Assembly (NCBI RefSeq): GCF_028290025.1 | Contig: NZ_JAQGKQ010000042.1 | Coordinates: 1-38,292, forward strand | DNA: 38,292 nt | Origin: Cypionkella sp. | Lineage (GTDB): Bacteria > Pseudomonadota > Alphaproteobacteria > Rhodobacterales > Rhodobacteraceae | Direction: 5' to 3' | Part shown: positions 24,320 through 32,274 of the stretch, piece after piece | Layout of the letters: every line of letters begins with the position of its first letter | Position numbering within the stretch: position 1 is the stretch's first letter | Notes under the pieces: model-generated | What the model was told of the DNA's origin: nothing | Database searches by the model: none | Seen by the model: only the letters and a program-made list of their open reading frames with translations | Translations under genes and position numbers: made by a program

Positions 24320-25762
24320 TTAGTTCTCTTTTCGATACTCCCACGGCATTTGAAAGTCTGTCTTCCAGATGCCAACATTTGCCTGTTGGGCAGCTTCTGC
24401 TCTCGCAACATAGGTTTGGGAATATCGACTGAACGCAACAGCATAGCCCTTTACGATCATGATCTCGGCCAAATTCTGGCCGCCAACCGTGCACGTTGCG
24501 ATCGGTCGCTTATAGATATCCAGCTCGGTCGCGTGACACTCTATAGGCTGCCCCGCGATAACTTGCTCCAGTCCGCGCCGCGCAACTTCCCCACAGTCAA
24601 AAGAGATACCAGCCTTGTTGCGACAGAGTTGGCCCATCTCGGGTGCGTCGATGCCGGAGAGCCGGAAGCTTGTCTCCGTTACCTCTACCGTATCGCCGTC
24701 GATCACTCGTGCCGGTCCCGTCGCGTTCATTAATACATCGGTAGATGTTACGTCTCGCCGAATATCGTCTATCAGCCCTTCTTGGCTCAAGCCGACGCTA
24801 AACATCACTCTGCGAGATGCGTCGTGATCTTCCGTGCCGTCTGGACCATAGATCAGCCGAGCCGATGAATAGCCGACCGCAGCAAGATGTTGCCGAACCC
24901 AAGCAAGCGCATCAGGGTCTTTAATATCCGACAAGCAGAGCGTTAGCGCATTTCGTGCGCGCCTTTGCGAGAGGTCCAGATTGTTGAGATAGGCCTGTTC
25001 CTTGGTCGCATCGACCGCCCATTCACTCGACGCGTGGCCCTCAATCTTCAGATCTGAGATGTTCATGCCGGATTGGCGGAGCGTCTCAAGCCACGGGACG
25101 CACAGCCTTCGCAGGAATGCTGGGTCTTTGATCTTGTCGTTGTTCGAGTCGAAGAGAATAGCCTGCGGCAGGGTGATCGTGCCTTTTGCGTCTATGCTGC
25201 CGCCAGCTTCGCGGATAACCGCGCCCAGGCGGTCATCCAAGAGGGTGACCAATGCGCCCTGTTGTCGCGCAGCACTTTGTAGGCGACCTGCAATATGCTC
25301 TACAGTGCTGTCGTCAGTTTCGACCGTCGCAAGCTTTGCACGCAACGCAACTTCGTCTGTCACAGCGACTGCATCGGCCAGGCTAAGGCGGGTTTCAGGG
25401 GAGAGCTTGACGACGCCTTTCATCAGACGCTGAAAATCTTCATCGCGCATGAAGCGAGAATACTGCGCGGCATCTTCGAGCGATTTCGTATCGGTCAGAT
25501 CAACGCCCGCCGTGCGCAAAACCAGCGCCGCTTCGAACGTGCCATCGGAAAGTCCGGCGACAATCGCGGCTTTCTGCTGATCATCAAGCTTACCGATCTC
25601 GTCGGCGACAATCAGACTCTTTCGTTCGGTCTCGATCTGCCACCACGCGAACAGCAAAAGCAGGCAAAACGAGAGCAAGATAAATGCCTCAGCCACGGTG
25701 AGGCCCATAATGGCACCTCTCTTGTAGCTGCGGTCAAAGCCGCCACTGCGAGATTGCGACAT
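24320..25762 (-). CDS. OmpA/MotB-like membrane protein fused to a thermonuclease (SNase) domain
   Basis: 480 residues from ATG 25762 (MSQSRSGG), which has GAGAG upstream and gives a short basic N-tail before the membrane helix. ATG 25822 would add 20 residues and overlap the upstream gene. Numbering from 25822: transmembrane helix about 40-61, linker helices to 205, OmpA-like peptidoglycan-binding domain about 215-345 (LKIEGHASSEW, NLDLSQRRARNAL, DASRRVMFSV), SNase domain about 370-495. SNase catalytic positions are all there: IDGDT (Asp376), RLSGIDAPE (Arg387, Asp392, Glu395) and Arg439. The basic N-tail and MotB-like layout put both domains in the periplasm. Last gene of the four-gene operon. 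I know of no named family with this fusion. Confidence 0.85.
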   Translation of the reverse strand: MSQSRSGGFDRSYKRGAIMGLTVAEAFILLSFCLLLLFAWWQIETERKSLIVADEIGKLDDQQKAAIVAGLSDGTFEAALVLRTAGVDLTDTKSLEDAAQYSRFMRDEDFQRLMKGVVKLSPETRLSLADAVAVTDEVALRAKLATVETDDSTVEHIAGRLQSAARQQGALVTLLDDRLGAVIREAGGSIDAKGTITLPQAILFDSNNDKIKDPAFLRRLCVPWLETLRQSGMNISDLKIEGHASSEWAVDATKEQAYLNNLDLSQRRARNALTLCLSDIKDPDALAWVRQHLAAVGYSSARLIYGPDGTEDHDASRRVMFSVGLSQEGLIDDIRRDVTSTDVLMNATGPARVIDGDTVEVTETSFRLSGIDAPEMGQLCRNKAGISFDCGEVARRGLEQVIAGQPIECHATELDIYKRPIATCTVGGQNLAEIMIVKGYAVAFSRYSQTYVARAEAAQQANVGIWKTDFQMPWEYRKEN

Positions 25763-25790
25763 CTGTTTGCTCTCTCGACGAGCCGACACC

Positions 25791-26981
25791 TTACGTTTTG
25801 TCCGAGGAAGTGACCAAGCCATCGGACTGCTGAGTCACCGCGCGGTCAAGTTCACGAGACGCGGCTGTAGCTATGTTCGCAAACTGTCTGACGGAGCTGT
25901 GCAGTCGTTCGGCCACTTCGTTAACGACAGCCTGCGAGCGTATCGCTGCATCTAGGGCAGCTTTATCGAATCTGGCGAACCCCGCTCCGAGTCGCCGGTT
26001 CGTTTCGTCCAATGACGCTTCCAACTTCGCAGTTGCACGGTTCATGCCGAAGGCGAGATTCGCGCCAGCGGTTTCGGTTTCTTCCGCGACGGTGCGGATA
26101 CGACGTGACAGGTGAGAAACATGTTCCGCAATTTCTGAACCATGAAGCTGCATCGCCAATATTGACTTTTCAACTGAGGAGCGTGCTACCGCTTGGGTCG
26201 CGCTCATCTGATCGGCAATTTTTGCCATTTCTACGAAGGAACTTCGAATTTGGGTCAGGGCGCCATCAGATACTGTCGCAATCGAGGTGCGGATCGCCTC
26301 GATCGCGCTACTGGTTTGGTCGCGCACGGAATGGAAGGTTTCTTCCTGAAGCGTTTTAGCCATCTCAGCGAGCATGGACTGGCTGCCCTTCACCAGCACC
26401 TCGGTGGAGCGGCGAAATTCCGACTCCCGTTCGGCTGAGTGCTGAAAGCTTTCGACGGTAAAAGCTTTGACCCTCTCGACCGACTGCGCAAGTTCCACCC
26501 GCAAACGTCTCGCGACATCATCCAGCTCGATACGAGTTTCACGCTCACGCGCGACCAAATCGAGACGGAACTGCATCATCAAAACGCGTATGAACACGCC
26601 GACGATGGTTGAAACCAACGCAACGCCGAAGCCAGAAATCACTTCCGGAATAAGTTCTGCCCGCTTGTCAGCACCAGCCTCAACCACGAAATACAGCGTC
26701 ACGGCGAGACTGGTCAGCGTGAACAAGAAACCAAGATAGTAGCTGTTGTCACCGATCACCTCAGGCTCAAGTCGAAGTGCGGTCGTGGAATATGCCAAGA
26801 CTGCATACAAAGTCAGAACGGCCGCAGAGAACGTTGCTGCGATGAAGGGGTGAACACCCAAAAGCTTCAAGGCAATCCCGCCTCCAACACCCGCCGCAAA
26901 TGCTAAGCCGAGGACAACTTTATCCCAAGACTCCCGGTTTGAGACAGCGTGAAGTCGGAGCTGGCGTCTCGGGCGTGCCAT
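25791..26981 (-). CDS. MotA/TolQ/ExbB-like (ZorA-like) membrane protein with long coiled-coil tail
   Basis: 396 residues. Four membrane helices lie at about 21-39, 46-66, 82-102 and 113-137. The last two match the proton-channel core of MotA/TolQ/ExbB: NSYYLGFLFTLTSLAVTLYF, then ISGFGVALVSTIVGVFIRVLM, which resembles the TolQ-type GIS-AL-TT-GL helix. Residues 140-396 form a long cytoplasmic alpha-helical, heptad-rich tail, as in ZorA of Zorya anti-phage systems rather than flagellar MotA. It would form the stator ring with the OmpA-SNase protein as the MotB-like partner. Its ATG directly follows the upstream stop. The family call is by pattern only; sequence similarity to known ZorA has not been measured. 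Confidence 0.72.
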   Translation of the reverse strand: MARPRRQLRLHAVSNRESWDKVVLGLAFAAGVGGGIALKLLGVHPFIAATFSAAVLTLYAVLAYSTTALRLEPEVIGDNSYYLGFLFTLTSLAVTLYFVVEAGADKRAELIPEVISGFGVALVSTIVGVFIRVLMMQFRLDLVARERETRIELDDVARRLRVELAQSVERVKAFTVESFQHSAERESEFRRSTEVLVKGSQSMLAEMAKTLQEETFHSVRDQTSSAIEAIRTSIATVSDGALTQIRSSFVEMAKIADQMSATQAVARSSVEKSILAMQLHGSEIAEHVSHLSRRIRTVAEETETAGANLAFGMNRATAKLEASLDETNRRLGAGFARFDKAALDAAIRSQAVVNEVAERLHSSVRQFANIATAASRELDRAVTQQSDGLVTSSDKT

Positions 26982-27812
26982 CTACAGATCCCCTATCGTC
27001 TTAACTGTTGGAACGCGCGCGCCTTGAACGTCGAAGTAGTGAAGCCAAAAATCTTCGATAACCCGAGGATCTTTGATCTTGGAAACGACGCGTGGCACTT
27101 CGAAAATGATGATGTCAACTCCTTCGAGCGTTCTGTTCAACCGCGCAAACTGCGGTGATGTTGCAAAGCTCTGCCAATCGTCGCCAGCGTAGAAACTCAT
27201 AGATTCGCTGTTTTGCAGCAAGTCCGACACAATGATCACTTTGCGTGGACCCGCGAAGGTCAGAAAGCCAGAGGTGTCTGCGATTAGAGTCTGAAGCGCC
27301 TCCATGATCGGAGACTTGTTTGCGCCATGCGCGGAGATCATGCTTTCGATGTTGGCGTGGAGCGGTTCCATGAAGCGTTTTTCATATCTGGTCTCAACGA
27401 GCCGCACGTTTTGCGTCAATGTGCTGACATCGTGACCCGAGCGAGGCTTGCACAACGGTGCGGTTGCGCCCCACGATTCTGGAGTCTCACTCACCACGCC
27501 CATTGTGAACTGCGTTCCGATCGGCGCATCTGCGATCTCTTTCTCAACGCGGGCGAGCAGTTGCTTGCTCTGCGCAAGAGTCAGAGGATCGGTCAGGTCA
27601 AAGAGGATCGCAGCCATAGCAACCGGCCCCGTGTCAAGCGGGCAGAGGGTATCCACGTTGACCGCGGTCTCATGTTCGGTCTGGTTGCGATAGAAAATCG
27701 CGGCAACCAAAAGGCCAATGGCCGCAACAGCGCCCAGGACATAGGGCCAGATGGATGAGGTTCCGCCGCGGTCTTTACGGCGAGTGCTGCGGCGACGGTT
27801 GGAGCGTGCCAT
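26982..27812 (-). CDS. membrane-anchored vWA-like protein
   Basis: 276 residues from ATG 27812, which overlaps the upstream stop by one base (TGATG) and has GGAG 8 bp before it. GTG 27815 would add one residue. A very basic N-tail (RSNRRRSTRRKDR) precedes one membrane helix at about 23-41, so the rest is periplasmic. The soluble part has a von Willebrand factor A-like pattern: strand AAILFDLTDPLT (MIDAS-like but DLTDP instead of DxSxS), SPIMEALQTLI, strand KVIIVSDLLQN and strand VDIIIFEVPR. vWA domains mediate metal-dependent protein contacts. It is the second gene of the operon. Alternative: another Rossmann-like periplasmic fold. Confidence 0.7.
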   Translation of the reverse strand: MARSNRRRSTRRKDRGGTSSIWPYVLGAVAAIGLLVAAIFYRNQTEHETAVNVDTLCPLDTGPVAMAAILFDLTDPLTLAQSKQLLARVEKEIADAPIGTQFTMGVVSETPESWGATAPLCKPRSGHDVSTLTQNVRLVETRYEKRFMEPLHANIESMISAHGANKSPIMEALQTLIADTSGFLTFAGPRKVIIVSDLLQNSESMSFYAGDDWQSFATSPQFARLNRTLEGVDIIIFEVPRVVSKIKDPRVIEDFWLHYFDVQGARVPTVKTIGDL

Positions 27813-29221
27813 CACACCTTCTCCGCTGAAACGCCGTCACGCTGGACGGCGCGAGTAACGTCGAAGGCGAGACGTGCCGTTTCGAACTGTTCGAAGATTT
27901 CATTTATCGCGCCATCCACAGTCGCAGTTACCCGCGAAGCCTCGGCCTCAGCGTTCTCACGACGAGACACCTCTATGCTTTCTGGCTTGAAGGCCCCGAA
28001 CTTGTAGACCCTGTCAAACGACTTTGGCGACGGATCTTTGCGAGCGGCCCGGTTCGCGTCGCGGTAAACTGCAAGTAGATGCGCTGTTTTGACATCGCAC
28101 TGTTCCAAATACGTTTTCAGATGAGCACCTAGTGTGCTTTGACCAAACAGCGCGTCGATGGCTTCGGTAATTCCGTTACGCACTTGTTCGCTGGCGTCTT
28201 GCAACTCCTCGATGGCTTGATCACGGCGGTCTTTCAGATCTTCTAGCGCGTTGTGCAACTCCAACTCGTAAACAGAACGAGCCTTAGTCAAAGACCGCTC
28301 CAACCGCCCGTAACCGGGATATGGATCGTCTGTATGCCAACCTTTGCGGAACGACAGAACCGAGATCAGCAGCCCGATCCCCACTAAAAGCCAAGATTCT
28401 ATGCTGGCGAGATATAGTGGTCGCGCCAATAGTGCAGGCACTGCGCCCTCTGTGGCTTCTGCCCAGCTCAGACCGCTTTCTAAGCCGTCTCGAAAATGAG
28501 CAACGCCAAGGTTCATCGCAACAGCAAACGCCATCCAGACCAGCACAAAGATTAGGCCGCCAAGTTTCAGCAAAAGGTTGCAATGATGCAGATAGCGCGC
28601 CAAGTAGCCGAGCATTGCCGACCCGCCAACATTCACAACGGAGACGATCAGCGCGGCCAAAAGACCGCCAAGGAGCCCGAACTCGTTGCCCTTCGAGAAG
28701 AGATAGCTGTTGATGCCCGCTTCGATCACGACAAGAATGATCGTCAGTGAAAACACCTTAATCCAGCCTTCGAATTCTTTAGCTGGCCGTTGTAGGCGGT
28801 TGCGCTCACGATAGCGTGCTCGCCAAGTGAAGGTTTCGTTCAAGCGCTCTCTTGGATCTTCGATGCGCGATTGCCACTCCTGCACCAAGGCGCCGAAGTC
28901 ATTTTTGGCGCTCCCTGCGGCGATATCCACTTCCTTCGACGCCTGTCCCGCTCGCGCAAGACGTTCGTTGTAGACACGTCGATTGGATTCGTAGTTTTCG
29001 AGCCCCTTACGCCGGAGTTCCTCGATGCGCTCGATCACGCTGGTTTCGACATGATCGAAATCTTTGGTGTCTGATGGAGGCTGGTTGTTTTGTCCGCGCG
29101 CTGTGCCTTGGTCCTCAAGCTTCAGATCCTTGGCGATCTTGTCAGAGTCGATGGATGGAAACACAGCTGAGGACGGAATGAAATCATCTGAACGGAACAT
29201 CGACTTCAAACGATCAAGCAT
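27812..29221 (-). CDS. four-helix membrane protein with cytoplasmic coiled coils, first gene of the operon
   Basis: 469 residues. Residues 1-150 are hydrophilic and partly coiled coil (VIERIEELRRKGLENYESNRR). Four membrane helices follow at about 153-175, 182-206, 219-240 and 273-291. Residues 300-460 are again helical (LEDLKDRRDQAIEELQDASEQV). I do not recognise the family. With long helical cytoplasmic ends around a membrane core it could be a scaffold or sensor for the MotA-like channel. GAGG lies 6 bp before the ATG. A candidate -10 (TAATAT, minus strand at 29246-29241) is close upstream. It overlaps the next gene by one base, so all four genes are expected to be co-transcribed and coupled. 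Confidence 0.75.
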   Translation of the reverse strand: MLDRLKSMFRSDDFIPSSAVFPSIDSDKIAKDLKLEDQGTARGQNNQPPSDTKDFDHVETSVIERIEELRRKGLENYESNRRVYNERLARAGQASKEVDIAAGSAKNDFGALVQEWQSRIEDPRERLNETFTWRARYRERNRLQRPAKEFEGWIKVFSLTIILVVIEAGINSYLFSKGNEFGLLGGLLAALIVSVVNVGGSAMLGYLARYLHHCNLLLKLGGLIFVLVWMAFAVAMNLGVAHFRDGLESGLSWAEATEGAVPALLARPLYLASIESWLLVGIGLLISVLSFRKGWHTDDPYPGYGRLERSLTKARSVYELELHNALEDLKDRRDQAIEELQDASEQVRNGITEAIDALFGQSTLGAHLKTYLEQCDVKTAHLLAVYRDANRAARKDPSPKSFDRVYKFGAFKPESIEVSRRENAEAEASRVTATVDGAINEIFEQFETARLAFDVTRAVQRDGVSAEKV

Positions 29222-29635
29222 ATGAACCTCACAAAAATCTATATTAACGCATTGTTAGCCGTTGCTGAGGTAAGATGCCAACTTTTCCATGACCTTTGGT
29301 TGCCCAGCCACTTTGGGCACCGCGGACATATTTCTAATATCTTTCGAAGTATCGTCTATGGTCCTCCCGTTGGTCAGTGCTGCCGTTCCCTCGTTTCCCT
29401 TATTGCTGCCGAATCCTAACAGAACACAGGAGCGAGTCGCTGGGGGTGTCTGCGTTCCCCCGGTCCAGCATTCATCGACGCTGCACATAGCGGCTCAAAT
29501 CGGCCCTCCGCGAGTCTACGCAGCACCGCGTTGACCAGGCAACAGTTGCCACGTGTGCAAGAAGCGTCCTCGACTGTTCGACGCGATCTACGATCAAGCG
29601 CACAAGATCCGCGTTAGCGAGGTCGCGCATGCCTT
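29222..29635. other. stretch without a supported gene between two defence operons
   Basis: This stretch holds the presumed promoter of the four-gene operon (AT-rich just before 29221). A 77-codon minus-strand frame at 29255-29488 (MCSVDECWTGG) has no ribosome binding site or recognisable domain. A short plus-strand frame ending at about 29635 reads like protein (CKKRPRLFDAIYDQAHKIR) but has no start. Neither is strong enough to call. Confidence 0.4.
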
Positions 29636-29950
29636 TTAAGGCAGCGTGGCGACCGTAGGGCTGTTTCCGCCGGGTTCGACGGCTTGATATGGTGCTGACG
29701 CGGGATAGAGCTTAAGCTCGATGTCGTCGTGCACCAGGTTGCGTAAAAAGCGGTGCTCAACCCAGAGGAGCGGTTTGGTTTTATCGCTCTTTTCAAACAT
29801 TAAGCCGATGCGCGCGCTCACGTTGGATCGCAGCACGTATCGCGCGGCCAGCTTGCCTTGATGACCGGCTGGATGCTCGACCGCGTGTTGGTCGAGCATC
29901 GCAAGGCAGGCTTTAACCAGCTCCAGCCTCATCACGGTGATCGCCGTCAC
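29636..29950 (-). CDS. small unknown protein coupled to the DUF262 gene
   Basis: 104 residues, GTG start at 29950 overlapping the DUF262 stop by four bases (GTGA), which suggests translational coupling. No known domain is recognised. The middle (KLAARYVLRSNVSARIGLMF, then KPLLWVEHRFLRNLV) has alternating hydrophobic residues of a small alpha/beta protein. No membrane helix or signal peptide is visible. It may be an accessory or immunity partner of the restriction-like protein, or a truncated gene whose 3' part is lost. Confidence 0.5.
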   Translation of the reverse strand: MTAITVMRLELVKACLAMLDQHAVEHPAGHQGKLAARYVLRSNVSARIGLMFEKSDKTKPLLWVEHRFLRNLVHDDIELKLYPASAPYQAVEPGGNSPTVATLP

Positions 29951-31716
29951 GCCGCGACAGGTCCAAGCAGCTCTAACAAACGCTTGCGGATTAACTTCTC
30001 ACGCTCCTGGACGAACTCGGGCAACCAGAGGACATCACAAAGGTCCAACCGATCTGGGATCATGTGCTGGTCGTGGAAATCCACCCGTCGCCCGGTAATC
30101 CAAGACCGGAACGGCATCGCACCTTTCTCATTATTTTCATCTCCGCGCAGCAGTTGAAGATTGCCTAGGCTGTTCACCGCACCGAGAATTTCCTGAATGC
30201 GGTGCTCGGGCAAGTTTCGGCTGCGCAGAACGTTCTTCTGCGCATCTGCCTGTGGAATAATGTGGTCGATCTGCCAGTTTGACCCGTTCCAGTCGATGCC
30301 CTGATAGAGCAGCGACAGCGCCACGAACGTGCGCGGCTTGCCATATTGCATCTCGAGGAGCTCGCTGATCGTGCGCTCGTCGACTTGGGAGAGACGGCCG
30401 CCCTTCGCCATCGCGTCGAACAATTTCTGCGTCGGAAACCCGCGTTCGGTTTTTAGATGCTCTTTTATAGCGGCACGGGCGATAGTGATGGTCTGGTCTG
30501 AATGACCCACGAAGGCGCTGACCAGGAGGCTGTTCACCAGCCAGTGGTGCATTGCTGCGGCATTAACCCGCTCGAACTCGCTGGAACCCCGAAAGTCAAA
30601 CTCCGGCGTGTTGTGTAGGTAGTAGATCAACGGAAGAACCGCGTTCAGCGAGCCGAGGTTGTCACCCGTCACGCCGTGGCGGTTCAACAAACGGAAGGTG
30701 TTCTCGACTGCACGTTTGATATCAACCCAGTTGCGTTCGATCCGACCGATGGCCTCGGTAGTGAAGTTTTTGACATTGTAGACGACATCATAATCGCAGA
30801 CGGCGAGGCTGGCTTTGAGGACCAGATCGCGGGTCACCGTGTTCGGCACACCGAGACCGTTGTTGATATAGTCAACGAAGCCGTTGATCTCCTCTCGCGC
30901 GGAGCCGCTTGACCATTTTGAGGTGATCATCGACATAAGCAGATCGGCCTTAGACAGTTTTTTGCCGCCGTCGTTTGCCCTGACGAATATGTCAAGCACG
31001 CGGTCGACGGACTGATCGGTCTCGGTGAAGAAGTTTACCGCTTCGTCTTTCCAAATCACACGGTGCAGCCGACGCAGTGTTGCTTCGGCCAGGTCGCGCT
31101 CCCAAGCAGAAACTCCCGCGTGCAGTTCAGTCTTGACCTTGGCGACCAATCCCTCCAGCAGCGTATCGCTGGCATAATCTAGCATCGAGCCGACCTTGAA
31201 CCAGTGGCGTCGATGCGTGTTTGTAGGTTTGCGTTCGCTGAACGCCAGACCGTAGGTAATGCCGAACTCATTGTCGTTTTCGTCGTCGTCGTTGCGAGGA
31301 TCTGGGTCTTTCAGCAGGTCAAGATAGAGCGTCTTTGCCGACCATGCGGAAGCGTTTGTGGCCCGCGCACCCTTGGTTTTCTCTGAGAATGTCCCGCGCA
31401 GGCCGATCAGCAAGGACGTCAGACGCTGCTGGCCGTCAAGCACCAGGACAAGCTTGCGGCCTTCGGTGGTGGTCGGTTCGTTCATCATGTCTGGCCGGTA
31501 ATTTTCAATGAACTTATAGCACCGCACCTCAGCCCTGGTCTCGTCGTCGACCGCCCAAAACATAAAGCTGCTGATCGGGTATCCTTTGAGCAGCGAGTCA
31601 AACAGCGCCACAATCTGGGTCGACGACCAAACGTAGGGGCGTTGGATGGCGGGCAGCAGATAACTGCGGTTCACATCGTCGATTACGGTGCCAATGGTGC
31701 GCGAAGAATAACTCAT
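29947..31716 (-). CDS. GmrSD-type DUF262/DUF1524 protein (type IV restriction-like)
   Basis: 589 residues. The N-terminal DUF262 domain is ParB/Srx-like: LPAIQRPYVWSSTQIVALFDSLLKGYPISSFMFW, then LVLDGQQRLTSLLIGL, with the NTP-binding DGQQR at residues 94-98. The C-terminal DUF1524 domain is an HNH nuclease: NWQIDHIIPQADAQKN, followed by NSLGNLQLL and NEKGAMPF. This is the single-chain form of GmrSD, an NTP-dependent enzyme that cuts modified (for example glucosylated hydroxymethylcytosine) phage DNA; many relatives have other targets. All motifs are present. It diverges from the HTH regulator at 31958 across palindromic sites, and its last bases overlap the 104-residue gene. Confidence 0.88.
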   Translation of the reverse strand: MSYSSRTIGTVIDDVNRSYLLPAIQRPYVWSSTQIVALFDSLLKGYPISSFMFWAVDDETRAEVRCYKFIENYRPDMMNEPTTTEGRKLVLVLDGQQRLTSLLIGLRGTFSEKTKGARATNASAWSAKTLYLDLLKDPDPRNDDDENDNEFGITYGLAFSERKPTNTHRRHWFKVGSMLDYASDTLLEGLVAKVKTELHAGVSAWERDLAEATLRRLHRVIWKDEAVNFFTETDQSVDRVLDIFVRANDGGKKLSKADLLMSMITSKWSSGSAREEINGFVDYINNGLGVPNTVTRDLVLKASLAVCDYDVVYNVKNFTTEAIGRIERNWVDIKRAVENTFRLLNRHGVTGDNLGSLNAVLPLIYYLHNTPEFDFRGSSEFERVNAAAMHHWLVNSLLVSAFVGHSDQTITIARAAIKEHLKTERGFPTQKLFDAMAKGGRLSQVDERTISELLEMQYGKPRTFVALSLLYQGIDWNGSNWQIDHIIPQADAQKNVLRSRNLPEHRIQEILGAVNSLGNLQLLRGDENNEKGAMPFRSWITGRRVDFHDQHMIPDRLDLCDVLWLPEFVQEREKLIRKRLLELLGPVAA

Positions 31717-31770
31717 GTTTATCTACTCAAGGAGGATGCCGAAGGCGGTTGCGCGACATTGCGCAGTGAG

Positions 31771-31791
31771 TGGTTAACAGAACGTTAACCA
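31771..31791. promoter_or_regulatory. palindromic operator upstream of the DUF262 gene
   Basis: TGGTTAAC-N5-GTTAACCA is a perfect 8-bp-arm inverted repeat, 55-75 bp upstream of the DUF262 start, in the divergent gap shared with an HTH regulator. It is a likely operator. Confidence 0.55.
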
Positions 31792-31810
31792 TATTTGATG
31801 ACAGGAAGGC

Positions 31811-31827
31811 TGTCCGAAGATCGGACA
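31811..31827. promoter_or_regulatory. second palindromic operator in the divergent gap
   Basis: TGTCCGA-N3-TCGGACA, perfect 7-bp arms with a 3-bp centre, is the size expected for a dimeric XRE-type repressor site. A third inverted repeat, GCGAGA-N5-TCTCGC (31940-31956), ends one base before the regulator's ATG. The remainder of this 241-bp gap shows no other feature. Confidence 0.55.
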
Positions 31828-31957
31828 TGGCGGCGGTGGAGTTTTTCATTGCGCGTTGTATTTGTTGAGTTTCTACGCGAGGAGAACGCGCCGCACCTGT
31901 CTGACAAGAACAACTGTTCGTGGTGCTCTGTCAAGTCCTGCGAGATGGCTTCTCGCC

Positions 31958-32239
31958 ATGGAACGCAGCAACGAACTTCTGGTGACGGCATTTGCGGAGG
32001 CGCTCGTGGAAGAACGCAAGCGAGCCGGCTTGACCCAAGAAGACTTGGCCGAGCGCGCCGGCGTATCGGTGCGGTTTGTCTCATTTCTAGAAACCGGAAA
32101 GCGCCAACCCACGCTGAGTGCGCTCGCTGCCGTCAGCGTGGGTCTAGGCATTTCAATGGTCGAGATGATCAGCGCGACCGAGGAAGGCTACCTACGACTC
32201 TCAGGCGAAACACATAAGGCTGGTGAAGGCACAAGCTGA
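31958..32239 (+). CDS. XRE-family HTH transcriptional regulator
   Basis: 93 residues from ATG 31958 (MERSNELLVTAF). The frame is open back to a TTG at 31856, but that part does not look like protein. The HTH spans about residues 10-65: ALVEERKRAGLTQEDLAERAGVSVRFVSFLETGKRQPTLSALAAVSVGLG, a standard Cro/CI fold. It resembles the controller proteins that regulate restriction genes. Divergence from the GmrSD-like gene with palindromes between them suggests that it represses that gene and itself. No clear ribosome binding site precedes the ATG; a hairpin takes its place. Confidence 0.82.
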   Translation: MERSNELLVTAFAEALVEERKRAGLTQEDLAERAGVSVRFVSFLETGKRQPTLSALAAVSVGLGISMVEMISATEEGYLRLSGETHKAGEGTS

Positions 32240-32274
32240 CCTTTGCTTAAAAACTTTCTGTTGATACGCTGGGC

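Noticed and set aside
25791..29221. Flagellar MotA/MotB or Tol-Pal identity for the membrane operon
   Set aside because: The long helical tail, the nuclease fusion, the vWA partner and the defence-island setting do not fit flagellar stators or Tol-Pal.
29255..29488. 77-codon minus-strand frame upstream of the four-gene operon
   Set aside because: No ribosome binding site, no recognisable domain, and it overlaps the likely promoter region. Kept only as a note.
29549..29635. Plus-strand peptide-like frame CKKRPRLFDAIYDQAHKIR ending at a TAA
   Set aside because: Too short, no start codon in frame after a nearby stop, and no family recognised; possibly a relic but not supportable.
31737..31778. 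13-codon frame right after AAGGAGG in the DUF262/HTH gap, as a leader peptide
   Set aside because: The Shine-Dalgarno-like run touches the ATG with almost no spacing, and the frame ends inside an operator palindrome.
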